Shown piece after piece: positions 42,271-51,914 of a stretch of DNA of 64,000 nucleotides (within the stretch, counting starts at the first letter, position 1; every line of letters begins with the position of its first letter). The position numbers and the translations under genes were made by a program. The stretch comes from Symmachiella dynata (GTDB lineage: Bacteria > Planctomycetota > Planctomycetia > Planctomycetales > Planctomycetaceae), in NCBI RefSeq assembly GCF_007747995.1, contig NZ_CP036276.1, forward strand, positions 6,190,001 to 6,254,000. Direction: 5' to 3'. The notes under the pieces were generated by a model that was given only the letters and a program-made list of their open reading frames with translations, was not told the origin of the DNA and did not search any database.

Positions 42271-44622
42271 TCAATCAGATTCAGAAGGGGGGACCGGCGC
42301 GTCTGCCTGATTCGCCATTTTTCTTAACAATTCCAGCGTTTTTTCGGGTAATACACGGTCAACATGCCCTGCCTGCTGCGTGGTTTCGTTCAACTGTAGC
42401 GCGAATCGAGCTTCACGCTGTGCATCCGCCACCCGTCCATCCCGGAACAAGGCCTCGGCCAATCGTCCTCGGATTTCGGCAGAGTTGGGATATAGCTCAA
42501 CTGCACTCGAAAATGCCGCCACGGCCTCGCCTGCCAACTCGGGAGACTGCAGCCGCAGGTTGGCTTGAAGGTAATACTCTCCCAAAATACGAAAATTGTT
42601 CCAAGATCGTGGGTTTTTCTCCAGCGATTTTCGCAACATTTCCGTAGCTTTTCGCACCGTTTCCCGAGTCTCCTCGGATTTCGCCAACCCACCCCCCAAC
42701 TCCAATTCCGCCAGTTTTCGCCAAGATTCGCCCGCATAGGGGTCGGCCACAGTCGCCGCTAGATACGCCTGCCGAGCCCGGACCGGATTGCCCCGCTCCC
42801 ACAATTGGTAGTCCCCCTCAGCAAGCAGCTGACTCGCCCGAGAAACCGGTGCTGTGGCAAATTGCCAACAGGCGAGGCTGATTCCCAGTGACAAGACCAA
42901 AGCGGCGATCCCGGCCCAGTGTGGTAGTGAGCGGGCTGACGCGGGGGGGGCAGCAGGCGGCAGTATCATCGCCACGCACAGCAACAGCATTTGGCAGAGC
43001 GCCGGCATGGCAATTCCGCCCGCTCCCGATAGATGGACCATCAGCGTCGCAGCGGCGATGAGAAAAACGGCCGGCCGTGGAGAATTTAGCTCAATCGCCC
43101 TACCGGCCAGTGGCATTGCTACGCACCAAACGGCCAGTAGGCACCAAGTCACCGCGGAAAACTCGGTCGCACCAACCACACAAAACGCTAAAAATGCCCC
43201 CCAGGTACTCGCCTGGGGAATAGGAATCATGATCTGACCAGCGGGACGTTGCGACTGGGGTTTTCGGTTCTGTTTTGCAGGCTCAAGTGAAGAATCTGAG
43301 AGTTGGACGGGGAGCCGGCCGCTGGATCGCCGGATGGTGGCGATGCACAGGACCGCCATCGCAGCGAGACCGACTACGGATATCAGGCCGCCGTTGACCC
43401 ATACATCCAACAGTGCATTGTGCGGATCGGAGATTTCCTCGCTCGATTCAGGGCGTTTGTATTGCAAATAATGGTTGCGGAAATTCCCGGGACCGATGCC
43501 GACGAGCGGGTGCGTGCGGATTACGTCCCAGGTTCCTTGCCAGTATTCCAGGCGATACCCCAAGGATTTGCGCGTCTCGGCAACGACCCAGCGATCCAAT
43601 CCGCCGCTCATGACCATCGCCGTCACCAATCCGGCAATCACCAGCACCGCCGCAATCACGATTCGCCATGTATGTCGCGGGAGTGTCGTTCGCGCGGTGA
43701 TCATGGATAGAAAGATTGCCACTCCTCCGACCATCGTGCCGACGTAGGCCGTGCGGCTCTTCGTGAGCAGTAGACACGCGGCGATCAACAGCGCCAATCC
43801 GATGCCACACACCCAATGAGCCATGGGCACCGGTTGCGAAGCGGAGTTCGCAAATCGCTGTGCCAACACCGCCAGTAAAACAATCAACCAGACGGCCAGC
43901 AGGCCGGCGAAGGTGTTGGCCAAGGCGAATCGCCCTAACGGCTCGGTGCTCGATAACAAACGGGCTTCGTAGCCCATGCGTCCTGAGCCTTCCAGCGAAC
44001 CGGTCGGGACGCCCATTTCGATCAATTGCCGCTTCAACCGCGAGGAAGCAGCTACGTTGCTCCCGGTGGTGGGCTGCTGCGACAATTCGTCGAGCTTGCC
44101 ACGGATCTCTTTATATTGGGCTGCTGTTTGGGGATACCAGACATAATGTTGCCACAATCCATAGCCAGCCAGCGCTGCCGAACTGGCCAGGAGGATGACC
44201 ACGATTTGCCGGCGGATATCCCAAGTTGTGAACGTCTGCCGCATCAAGAAATAAGTCGCGCCCAAACCGGCCCATTCGGCCAGCATGTTGATCGTCGCGC
44301 GTTGATTGGCGTCGCCGGTGAGCGCCAATAATCCAGAAATCAGATGCCCGGCGACGAACAGTGCGACAGCAATATCAACTTTGTGAAACTGAAAGCCGCG
44401 AACCTTTCCTCGCCAGTATCCAACCGACCACAACACCAGCGCGGCAAAACTGAATTGCGCCATCCACAATCCCAAACCGAGTGTCGCGCCTTCGGTGGGA
44501 GACAACAGTCGCCACACCAGCAACATCGCGACAGCCGCGATGAGCAGCGTCTCGATGATGGTCGGCGCCTCGCCGGGCGGTGATTCGGTTTGTGGAGGGG
44601 CACTGCGCCCGGATTTGCTCAT
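42271..44622 (-). CDS. O-antigen ligase-like (Wzy/WaaL) protein with TPR tail
   Basis: 783 residues. About thirteen hydrophobic segments with a large periplasmic loop carrying SGRMGYEARLLSSTEPLGRF and the VGIGPGNFRNHY motif, typical of the Wzy/WaaL superfamily that joins glycans to lipid carriers. After about residue 590 the chain is soluble: TPR-like units (GNPVRARQAYLAATVADPYAG, AVAAFSSAVELYPNS). The ATG at 44622 begins MSKSGRSAPP. It lies next to the WecA-like gene on the same strand, 63 bases away, which fits assembly of an envelope polysaccharide. Confidence 0.88.
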   Translation of the reverse strand: MSKSGRSAPPQTESPPGEAPTIIETLLIAAVAMLLVWRLLSPTEGATLGLGLWMAQFSFAALVLWSVGYWRGKVRGFQFHKVDIAVALFVAGHLISGLLALTGDANQRATINMLAEWAGLGATYFLMRQTFTTWDIRRQIVVILLASSAALAGYGLWQHYVWYPQTAAQYKEIRGKLDELSQQPTTGSNVAASSRLKRQLIEMGVPTGSLEGSGRMGYEARLLSSTEPLGRFALANTFAGLLAVWLIVLLAVLAQRFANSASQPVPMAHWVCGIGLALLIAACLLLTKSRTAYVGTMVGGVAIFLSMITARTTLPRHTWRIVIAAVLVIAGLVTAMVMSGGLDRWVVAETRKSLGYRLEYWQGTWDVIRTHPLVGIGPGNFRNHYLQYKRPESSEEISDPHNALLDVWVNGGLISVVGLAAMAVLCIATIRRSSGRLPVQLSDSSLEPAKQNRKPQSQRPAGQIMIPIPQASTWGAFLAFCVVGATEFSAVTWCLLAVWCVAMPLAGRAIELNSPRPAVFLIAAATLMVHLSGAGGIAMPALCQMLLLCVAMILPPAAPPASARSLPHWAGIAALVLSLGISLACWQFATAPVSRASQLLAEGDYQLWERGNPVRARQAYLAATVADPYAGESWRKLAELELGGGLAKSEETRETVRKATEMLRKSLEKNPRSWNNFRILGEYYLQANLRLQSPELAGEAVAAFSSAVELYPNSAEIRGRLAEALFRDGRVADAQREARFALQLNETTQQAGHVDRVLPEKTLELLRKMANQADAPVPPSESD

Positions 44623-44685
44623 AAAGTTCTTACCGCGATGGTCCACCTGACCGGCCGCACGACCGAGTCGCTGGTGCAGCGCGTC

Positions 44686-45783
44686 TTATTGTTTTTTCTG
44701 ATGGCGGCGAGCGGCTGTTTCGAGGATTGCGATCACAGCCAGGACACAGAGGATCAATGCCACCACGATCAACGCGCCCGCCCAGTTGGAGACCTGATAG
44801 AGTAGCAGCCCCCCCAGTCCCGTCGTCAATGTCGCCAGATGAATGGTGAGCACGGCATCGCGGCGGCTGAGGCCTAATTCGACCAAGCGATGCGAGAAAT
44901 GACATTTGTCAGCATGAAACGGACTGCGCCCCTCGGACAGTCGGATGATCATCACCGAGCAAAAATCGTACAGTGGAATGGCCAATACGCACAGCGGCGC
45001 TAACATCACATAGGGGGGCGTTTTTTCGTATTCGTAAAATGTACCGACAACGGTCATGCTGGCGATCGACAGGCCGACGAAATAACTCCCGGCATCTCCC
45101 ATGAAAATTTTTGCCGGTGGAAAGTTATGGCATAAAAACCCGCCGAGCGATCCCGCTAAAATCAGTAAAAATGCGGCGACGAACCAGCGCGGTTCGGAGG
45201 TACTGGTGAGCATGATCAGCGCAAAAATCACCGACGTGATCAAACCGATGCCGGACGTCAGCCCGTCCATGTTGTCCAAAAAGTTGAAGGAGTTGGTCAG
45301 CACCAAAATCCACAACACGGTTACGATCGCGCCGATCCAAGCCGCATCGGCGAACAACGTGGCGCGGACACCCATCGAAACCAAACCGATGGCAGCGATC
45401 AGTTGTACGGCCAGCCGCGGTGCCCAGGGGAGGTTTTTAAGGTCGTCAATCAACCCCATCACGGCCAACAAGGTTCCCCAAGCGATGATGGCCCACAGTT
45501 GGCCGCTCCGTGCGCCGATCCCGGCGACATGCGCAGCCAATTCTTCCGGGAGTAACTGTGTGATGGTTGAGGACGACAAAAATAGCTGCGCACCGGCCAA
45601 CGGCAAGACCGTCCCCAGCCAAATCCCAATCCCTCCGCCGAGGGCGGTCGGCGTTTCATGGACCTTCCGCGCCGCTGGTTGATCGACCAATCCCCACTTC
45701 GGCGCCATCGCCCGCACCACAGCCGTTACAACCGCGGAAATGAAAAACCCCGAGGCTGCACAGGCAATAATCAACAAAACCAT
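44686..45783 (-). CDS. WecA/MraY-like UDP-sugar:undecaprenyl-phosphate transferase
   Basis: 365 residues, about ten transmembrane helices. Motifs of polyisoprenyl-phosphate sugar-1-phosphate transferases are present: GLIDDLKNLP, NFLDNMDGLTSG, FMGDAGSYFVG and SHRLVELGLSRRDAV. The enzyme starts a glycan on undecaprenyl phosphate. WecA is closer than MraY because the gene is not in a division cluster. The ATG at 45783 begins MVLLIIACAASGFF; the longer frame to 46140 reads through the A2 repeat. It leads the minus-strand run with the O-antigen ligase-like gene. Confidence 0.9.
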   Translation of the reverse strand: MVLLIIACAASGFFISAVVTAVVRAMAPKWGLVDQPAARKVHETPTALGGGIGIWLGTVLPLAGAQLFLSSSTITQLLPEELAAHVAGIGARSGQLWAIIAWGTLLAVMGLIDDLKNLPWAPRLAVQLIAAIGLVSMGVRATLFADAAWIGAIVTVLWILVLTNSFNFLDNMDGLTSGIGLITSVIFALIMLTSTSEPRWFVAAFLLILAGSLGGFLCHNFPPAKIFMGDAGSYFVGLSIASMTVVGTFYEYEKTPPYVMLAPLCVLAIPLYDFCSVMIIRLSEGRSPFHADKCHFSHRLVELGLSRRDAVLTIHLATLTTGLGGLLLYQVSNWAGALIVVALILCVLAVIAILETAARRHQKKQ

Positions 45784-46314
45784 AGAATATCTCGCACCAT
45801 GTTTCCCCGCCCTCTCAGAGAGGGGCTGAGGTTTCACAATTCTTTCTCCCTCTCCCTCTGGGAGAGGGTCGGGGTGAGGGTTTCCCACACCAGAAGGACC
45901 CACAGCCACCAGTTTCCCAAAACCGACCGCCGACAACAGGGAAATCCCCCCTCGACGGTCACCTGAGCCAAAATCCGCCCATCGTTTTCCCGCGTAACCG
46001 TTACAGACGACGCGATTGCGATGGACAGGGCGTTTTGGTTGCGTTGCGGGGCCATGTTTGTGTCCCCTTTTCCCCCCCTTACGTTGCGAAGCCTGAAAAA
46101 TGATGAATACCGTTTTTCGAAATCCGTAATCCGCAAGCATCGAAAGTTTGCGGTGGATGTGATGACACCGGTTTCCCGGCGGGATTGACCGGTCACCATT
46201 TCCGCCCGATAATGAATTACGACCCGTCTCCTAGCGTATTTCCCGTCCGGCGACTGACTTTCGACCGGCTGTTGCCGATATTTCTGTTCATCTCGATGCG
46301 ACTCGAGCAACCAC
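45784..46314. other. 531-base divergent intergenic region with repeat
   Basis: It separates the WecA-like gene (minus) from the zinc-ribbon operon (plus), so both promoters should lie here. It contains the inverted A2 repeat at 45848-45881 and a degenerate CCCTCTC/GAGAGGG fragment near 45807-45826. No other gene is seen. Confidence 0.5.
45848..45881 (-). repeat. ACCCTCACCCCGG repeat, copy A2 (inverted)
   Basis: The reverse complement of the 34-base A1 unit, with one base changed. Confidence 0.85.
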
Positions 46315-47505
46315 ATGCCTAAATGGCTCACCAAGGCCAAAGCCGCCTTCAAAACGCCCGAACCGGTGCCGCCCGAGCCGTTCCGCTTGGTCTGCGTTTG
46401 CGGAGGTGTTATCAATGGCGTCCGCCAGGAGCGTGAGCAACGTATCCGCTGCGGTGACTGCAACCATGAGATGTTCGTCTTCCCCGAAAGCGTCTATCCG
46501 CCGCCGGAGGTCCCTTATCGGGGTGTGACCGACGAGTCCGACGATGAGGTAGAGATTATCGAGGAGCCGTCCGCCTCAAGTGACAACCTCCCCCCCGGTC
46601 CGGCGGATGCAATCACAATTGCTCCCGAGAAGTTGATCAAAAAGCCGCCCAGCCCAAAGAAACCCAAAGGGCGGTCGAACCCGAAGGCAAAACGGTCACC
46701 GAAAAAGGTAGGTCCCACCCAAGCAGTGCAAGTCGACCATGTGCATGGTATTCGTGACTTGCGTCAGCGGCGATTCAAAATCATCACGCCGTTTCGCGCC
46801 ATCGCCGCGGGGATCTTAGTGGTGTTGCTGCTGACTGGTTATGCCGTCTTACATTCGCGGAGCGTCGCCAATGCTGAAGTCGTACGCACGCGGGCTGGCA
46901 AACTGGGGCAGCAGGCGCTCGACGCAGGCGATTTAGCGGCAGCGGATCAGGAATTCACAAAAGTTGACGAGGCGTTGCAGATACTCGGTAGTGACGACCC
47001 GCAATCGCGGCTTTTGCATCAATTATTTCTGGAAGTCCGGGCGGCCGTGGAGTTGCTGCCGACTTCGGTGCCCGACATGCTCGCATCGGCGGTCGAAGCC
47101 AGTAGCGAAACAGCGCTCACCTCCTGGGAGAGCCTGTTTGACCTGACATACCGTGACCAGTGGGTGGTGGTCGATACAACGGTCAGCCACGACGATCCAG
47201 ATGCGGAGGTCCGCATCGCGGTACCGTTGATGTTGGAAAACAATTCGGCGTTTTTCGTGATCGACGGCGAATCGTTTGCCGAGCACGTCGTCGGAGATGG
47301 GGCACAGCGTGTGATTTTTGCGGGCCGCGTGCAGTCTTGTCAGGCGAGCGGCACGAAACACAAGACCTGGGATATCCGCATTGCTGATGACTCGTTTTTC
47401 TTCTGGACTGATCCGCGGACTTATGAACTGCTCGGCTTTGCCTTGGATGAGGAGTCGACCGAAACCTTGCGACAACAAGCCGAGATGCTGGGAGTGGCGA
47501 AATGA
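46315..47505 (+). CDS. Zinc-ribbon membrane protein
   Basis: 396 residues. An N-terminal zinc ribbon (CVCGG, then CGDC) faces the cytoplasm. A Pro/Lys-rich, partly acidic linker follows (to about 145), then one transmembrane helix (about 162-182: AIAAGILVVLLLTGYAVL). The C-terminal extracytoplasmic domain (about 190-396) has helices with LGQQALDAGDLAAADQEF and a beta-rich end (VIFAGRVQSCQ, WDIRIADDSFFFW). It overlaps the next gene by four bases (ATGA), so the two are translationally coupled. Family unknown. Confidence 0.8.
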   Translation: MPKWLTKAKAAFKTPEPVPPEPFRLVCVCGGVINGVRQEREQRIRCGDCNHEMFVFPESVYPPPEVPYRGVTDESDDEVEIIEEPSASSDNLPPGPADAITIAPEKLIKKPPSPKKPKGRSNPKAKRSPKKVGPTQAVQVDHVHGIRDLRQRRFKIITPFRAIAAGILVVLLLTGYAVLHSRSVANAEVVRTRAGKLGQQALDAGDLAAADQEFTKVDEALQILGSDDPQSRLLHQLFLEVRAAVELLPTSVPDMLASAVEASSETALTSWESLFDLTYRDQWVVVDTTVSHDDPDAEVRIAVPLMLENNSAFFVIDGESFAEHVVGDGAQRVIFAGRVQSCQASGTKHKTWDIRIADDSFFFWTDPRTYELLGFALDEESTETLRQQAEMLGVAK

Positions 47506-49034
47506 ACATCCGCCAAGTCATTACAACCGCTGCCATTTTTTGTTGCCTGCTGGTTGGAACAACGAACATCGCAACAGCGGCGCCGCTCCGATCATTCACA
47601 GTGCAGCAATTCAACAAGGTGTTCGAGAAGTTCGTGGGGCTCGACGTGCGCGTGATCGGCCGCAAGTCTTTGGCCAGCACCCGGGAAATAGGTCTGCTGC
47701 ACTGCGAGGTGCGGTTCAAGTCGCGACGGCTGATGGAAAAACTGTCCCGCGATGTGGCGAAAGTACAGATCGACGGTCGTGTCGTCCGAGAGGGGAATCG
47801 GTATGTGGTCTATATCAGTGCGGTGAAAACCCTGCCAAGCGACGAGGAAGAATTTCAATTGCGGAAACGCCGCCTTAACGAGAAATCGCTGGAAGGCTGG
47901 TACGAACTGGGCGAATGGGCAACCGGGCAGGGAACATTTTATCAGGATGACAAGATGTCCATGCTGGGGCGCGAAGCCCATGCACAGGGGATAGCGATTG
48001 AGCGGGCCGCTGCACGCGGCAAGGATGCCGTTCGCCTCAAGAAGTTGGCAGCCAAAGCTGAGACGTATGGTCTCTTGCCAGCGCTGCAAGAGAATTTGTT
48101 GTTTGAAGCGTTTGTGTTGATGCGGGATCAGGCGAAGTCGGTGGCCGATTTGGGAGTCGCCATCTCAGAGGCAGCCACTGAATTGCCCGGCAGTGAAATC
48201 CCCTTACCCCAGCCGCAACCGAAATTACGAAAACAGTACAAAGCCGATCCGCAAACGAGCTACGAAGGAGCCTCAGCGACTCAGCGCACGCTGCTGCATC
48301 GTATCTTGATGTCGGATTTAATTTTGGCGCGTTTGCAGGATCAACTGGATAAGAATTTCGAGAACGGTTTTCAAATTGCTGATCTGATCGATCGCGAGAT
48401 CCCTGAGTTTCGTGACCTAGCCCAGGAGTACCGCGATCAATCTTTGAAAGCTCGTACGGAACAGGTTGCCACGCTGTCGCGCGCGGACATTCTGGACCTG
48501 CAGAAGCATTACGACGACCAACAACAACCGGATAAAGGGCGAGAAGTCGTCGAGGCGTGGTTGGAACATCGCCGGAATCGACTGGACGAACAGGACACCG
48601 AGGGGTTACTGAATTTGTCTGAGGAATATGTAACGATGCTCAATCGTCCCGAACGGGCGACTGATTTGTTACTGACCGCTGCCGAACGCAATCCCGGAAA
48701 CGAACGAATCGAAGCCAAACTGGGCCGCTTGGGCTATCAACTGCAAAACGGAAAGTGGCGTGCCCCGCGAGGCGGGGATGAGCAGGACGAATCCGACATC
48801 GAGCGGGCGATGCGCGAAGGACGTCCGGTCCTCAAAATGACTGCAACACAACTCCGCAAGGCCATGGCCAGCGAGCCGGCTAAAATCTTGCGAATCGCCA
48901 GTCAGGGACAAGTGGATGAATTTTGGTTATACGGAGATTCAACCGGTTCGCAATTAGCGGTACGATTGTCCCGTCGCGATGGAAGCCCAGAAGCGAAGGT
49001 CACTGCGATAGGGCAAGTCAAATTGACCCCATGA
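47502..49034 (+). CDS. Exported protein of unknown function, 510 residues
   Basis: A signal peptide (TTAAIFCCLLVGTTNIATAA) precedes a soluble protein. The N-terminal part (about 30-115) has an OB-like run of beta strands (VRVIGRKSLAST, DGRVVREGNRYVVYISAVK). The middle is helical with TPR-like character (about 120-400). The C-terminal 100 residues contain LGRLGYQLQNGKWR and a QLAVRLSRRDG end. The ATG overlaps the stop of the preceding gene (ATGA). It probably acts with that protein outside the cytoplasm. Confidence 0.75.
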   Translation: MNIRQVITTAAIFCCLLVGTTNIATAAPLRSFTVQQFNKVFEKFVGLDVRVIGRKSLASTREIGLLHCEVRFKSRRLMEKLSRDVAKVQIDGRVVREGNRYVVYISAVKTLPSDEEEFQLRKRRLNEKSLEGWYELGEWATGQGTFYQDDKMSMLGREAHAQGIAIERAAARGKDAVRLKKLAAKAETYGLLPALQENLLFEAFVLMRDQAKSVADLGVAISEAATELPGSEIPLPQPQPKLRKQYKADPQTSYEGASATQRTLLHRILMSDLILARLQDQLDKNFENGFQIADLIDREIPEFRDLAQEYRDQSLKARTEQVATLSRADILDLQKHYDDQQQPDKGREVVEAWLEHRRNRLDEQDTEGLLNLSEEYVTMLNRPERATDLLLTAAERNPGNERIEAKLGRLGYQLQNGKWRAPRGGDEQDESDIERAMREGRPVLKMTATQLRKAMASEPAKILRIASQGQVDEFWLYGDSTGSQLAVRLSRRDGSPEAKVTAIGQVKLTP

Positions 49035-49071
49035 TCCGCCTCCCGAATTTTAATCCGAACAGGAGTGAACG

Positions 49072-49545
49072 GTGCCGATAGAGGTCGAGTGCGAATGTGG
49101 ACATCAGATCCGCATTCCCGAGGGGTGGCAGACGGCGTCGACAACCTGCCCGAGTTGTGGAGGCACAGTCGCATTTGCCAATGATGACGCCGCAGGCGAT
49201 TCGTCTCCGGTTGCCTCTGCGCGGGTTTGTCCGGTCTGTGGAACCAAGTTCCTGCCACGCGAGCATTGGTGCACGCATTGCAAGGCCGAACTGGACGACC
49301 TCGCACTATGGCGACGCGATCCGCAACAGGCGGTTGCTGCGGGGAAATGTCCGGCTTGTTGCGGAAACATGCTGCCGCGTGAGACGGCCTGTCCCCGCTG
49401 CCAAGTTGTGGTCAAGGACTACCTGGACGGGATCAACAGCGAGTCGGAGCATTCTTCAGGACGCGCTTGCCGAATTTGCGGCAAACGATTACTGCCAAAC
49501 GAAACCGCTTGTCCGCAATGCAAGACGCCGGTGGAAGTGGTGTAA
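49072..49545 (+). CDS. Protein with multiple zinc ribbons
   Basis: 157 residues made almost entirely of zinc-binding pairs: CEC and CPSC near the start, then CPVC/CTHC, CPAC/CPRC and CRIC/CPQC. The last three share a repeated frame ending with LPxE (FLPREHWC, MLPRETACP, LLPNETACP). Such tandem ribbons bind protein or nucleic acid. GTG at 49072. It is third in an operon with the two proteins upstream, 37 bases away, and converges on the universal stress protein gene. Confidence 0.82.
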   Translation: MPIEVECECGHQIRIPEGWQTASTTCPSCGGTVAFANDDAAGDSSPVASARVCPVCGTKFLPREHWCTHCKAELDDLALWRRDPQQAVAAGKCPACCGNMLPRETACPRCQVVVKDYLDGINSESEHSSGRACRICGKRLLPNETACPQCKTPVEVV

Positions 49546-49558
49546 TGGCCTGATGCTG

Positions 49559-50026
49559 TTACGGCATCACAAATTCGTGTTCACCGGGACGGACTGTCAG
49601 GACAGGGCAGGGGGCCTTGCGGACGACTCGTTCGGCAACGCTGCCCAACAGCACATGTGCCAAGCCGCCGCGGCCGTGCGTTCCCAGGACGATCAGGTCT
49701 ATCTCCAGCTCTTTGGCATAGCGAACGATTTCTAAGAATGGCGGGCCTTGTCGTGTGGCGCGGACGACAGTGTGTTTGGCTGCCCATTCGGGAGCGGGCA
49801 TCTGCAGCAAAGCCTTTTCGGCGCTGGTCTGCAATTCGCCCATGTAATCACCCGGCGGCGGAAATGCGACCCCCGGATCAGGCACGACCCCCACCAAATC
49901 CTGCAGGACGTGTACCACATGTAACTCAGCTTCAAATTGCTCGGCGAATGCGCAAGCGTATGTCATGGCCTCTTCGGAATAGGCGCTGAAATCGGTTGGT
50001 ACCAAAATGCGTTGTAACTTGATCAT
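49559..50026 (-). CDS. Universal stress protein (UspA family)
   Basis: 155 residues with the Rossmann-like fold of the UspA family: ILVPTDFSAYSEEAMTYA at the N-terminus and the ATP-binding GTHGRGGLAHVLLGSVAERV motif near the C-terminus (G-x2-G-x9-G-S). The start at 50026 has GAGGAG upstream; the longer frame to 50113 is unsupported. Single-domain, cytoplasmic. Its role is stress adaptation by analogy. Confidence 0.92.
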   Translation of the reverse strand: MIKLQRILVPTDFSAYSEEAMTYACAFAEQFEAELHVVHVLQDLVGVVPDPGVAFPPPGDYMGELQTSAEKALLQMPAPEWAAKHTVVRATRQGPPFLEIVRYAKELEIDLIVLGTHGRGGLAHVLLGSVAERVVRKAPCPVLTVRPGEHEFVMP

Positions 50027-50155
50027 AGCTGGCTCCTCGTGATACGGCTGAATCTCACTGCATCCTACCGACCATCGACGGTTGAATTCAACAGCTAGCG
50101 AATTCGGTAGCACGATGCTTGGTTGCCAAATTGTGTTTCTACTGCATTGGAACCA

Positions 50156-51682
50156 TCAGGAACTCAATGCGGCACGCGTCCGTTGGACCAACACATTGTC
50201 CACGTCTTTTGATCCGCGCAGGTTATAGACGCTCGACGCTAAAAATCGATTTCGCCAAGTCGGCGAGACATGATAATAATCCTCCAAGACGGCCGAACTG
50301 AATTTGTAATCGTGCGCGTTCTTGCCTTTCATGAAGATCAGCCGCCGCGCTTCGTCGATCAACGGTTTGACGGGTTGATCGGCGTCGAGGTATCCGAGAA
50401 CTTTCTCAGCCGCCATGCCGCGATCACTGCTCACGTCGTTGAAGATTTGCGCGAGCGCCGATGAATCCCCCGGCACTGCCGCTGGTTGGAGTTGATCGAT
50501 CCGCGTGTCGCCGACTTTGCCTCGCCCGTGCATCGCTTCGCGGAACAGCGTTAAGAACGCGGCATTTTGCAAAAGCAGCATCCGCCGGGTTTTGTCGCGG
50601 CTGCTGGTGCTAAACAGATACCGCAGCGCATTCGTCGAGGTGACTGCATGCAGCGCCACAATACCGGGTTGGCGGATCAACAGTTCACCCGCTCCGACGA
50701 GTAAGGCGTCGTAAATCGATTGCGGAGCAATTCCCTGATTGAGCATCTGCACGACAGCAGCACAAGCGTCGTCGGGTGTTCCGCTCCGCAAGCCTGATAA
50801 CAAGTCGGTCGTCGCTGCCGAATTGACTTCGCCGCCGGTCCATTCAGCGCGGATGGTTTCGGCCAGTGCCGCGTTGGTTCGCCAAGGGCGATCGGGCGCC
50901 AGGTCGCTATCAGCGGGATTGGGTTCGTTGTGGTGGTTGAGCAACGCATACGCTAACGACCGCAACACTGGTTCGGCATTTTGCCAGCCGATACACTGCA
51001 GCGTCCGCCAACTGTTGGCGACGTAGATTGCCTTATGTCCGATGCTGCGAAAATCGCGAGCAGCATAGTGCGCGAACAATTCAAACACCTGGTTCGCACC
51101 GGCAGTCCGCGCCAAAGCGGCAACAGCGGCATCGGCCCCCGCGACGTCCCAACGATCCATCGCGGTCTTGAACGCTTTGCGGGCTTGGTGCGCAGGGGGA
51201 ACGGCCGCTTCGTTAACGGCTGCCATCGTCCAGTCCCCTTCGGTGATGTCGCGCTGCTGCGAATCTTTGAATTCGTCCAGCGCCCAAAAAATCGGCAACC
51301 AGCGATCCTGAGCGGGAGAAGAGAGGCTTGCCAAGTGCGCCGAATTGACCACGAGCACGGCATGGAATTTAAATCCGACCGACGGCCGCGGTTGCACATT
51401 GCGGACACCGGCCAACAGCAGCGCCGCTAAGACTTCGCGATAACTGAGCCCGCCGTGAATCCTCGCCGCGACTTTCTCCAGCAACTGCTCGCGCGGCGTC
51501 TCTTCCAGCAATCGAACTGTCGGTTCAATCTCCGCCCCGAAATGAACCTTTGCCGCATCCAATTTCGCCTCAGCCGCAGAGACAGCCGGCAATTGCGCGA
51601 GAAACGACGTGCCCGATAATCCAAACAGCCCGGTCGCAGAGGCACCCCGTAAAAAGTCCCGTCGAGTAGCATGTGTAGACAT
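50156..51682 (-). CDS. Tat-exported protein of unknown function
   Basis: 508 residues. The N-terminus has a twin-arginine signal (TRRDFLRGASATGLFGLSG), so the protein is folded before export. The rest is strongly helical and Ala-rich, with SYREVLAALLLAGVRNVQPR, VVNSAHLASLSS, YALLNHHNEPNP and FSSAVLEDYYHVSP. Several His residues cluster (HH at about 261, VFELFAHYAARDF near 185), which might bind metal or a cofactor, but I see no known motif. Planctomycetes contain many such long proteins without annotation. ATG at 51682. Confidence 0.8.
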   Translation of the reverse strand: MSTHATRRDFLRGASATGLFGLSGTSFLAQLPAVSAAEAKLDAAKVHFGAEIEPTVRLLEETPREQLLEKVAARIHGGLSYREVLAALLLAGVRNVQPRPSVGFKFHAVLVVNSAHLASLSSPAQDRWLPIFWALDEFKDSQQRDITEGDWTMAAVNEAAVPPAHQARKAFKTAMDRWDVAGADAAVAALARTAGANQVFELFAHYAARDFRSIGHKAIYVANSWRTLQCIGWQNAEPVLRSLAYALLNHHNEPNPADSDLAPDRPWRTNAALAETIRAEWTGGEVNSAATTDLLSGLRSGTPDDACAAVVQMLNQGIAPQSIYDALLVGAGELLIRQPGIVALHAVTSTNALRYLFSTSSRDKTRRMLLLQNAAFLTLFREAMHGRGKVGDTRIDQLQPAAVPGDSSALAQIFNDVSSDRGMAAEKVLGYLDADQPVKPLIDEARRLIFMKGKNAHDYKFSSAVLEDYYHVSPTWRNRFLASSVYNLRGSKDVDNVLVQRTRAALSS

Positions 51683-51798
51683 GAGTCGGTCCTCCTGGGG
51701 AGAGTTACCGTGGTGGAAACAAAACGCGAATTTGATTGCCCGTCTGGATCATAGCAACGGTAACACTCCGGTCTATAGATTTAAGGATACAACTAAAC

Positions 51799-51828
51799 TT
51801 GCCAGAGGAGTGGACAGTTGTATACAAT
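51799..51828 (+). promoter_or_regulatory. Promoter with overlapping palindrome
   Basis: TTGCCA (51799-51804) and TACAAT (51823-51828) each match the sigma-70 consensus at five of six positions, with an 18-base spacer. A perfect palindrome TTGTATACAA (51818-51827) overlaps the -10 box. This position suits a self-repressing regulator. The downstream operon begins at 51915. Confidence 0.55.
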
Positions 51829-51914
51829 AGGTTTACTCCGGCCGACGGGACGAATTTCTGATATTATGTGTAAACAATTCGTCGCGGAATTTAAAAGCGA
51901 GGAGGAGGTGGAGA

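Noticed and set aside
45784-46140. A 119-residue N-terminal extension of the WecA-like protein
   Set aside because: It reads straight through the A-family repeat and lacks membrane-protein character; the ATG at 45783 gives a family-like start.
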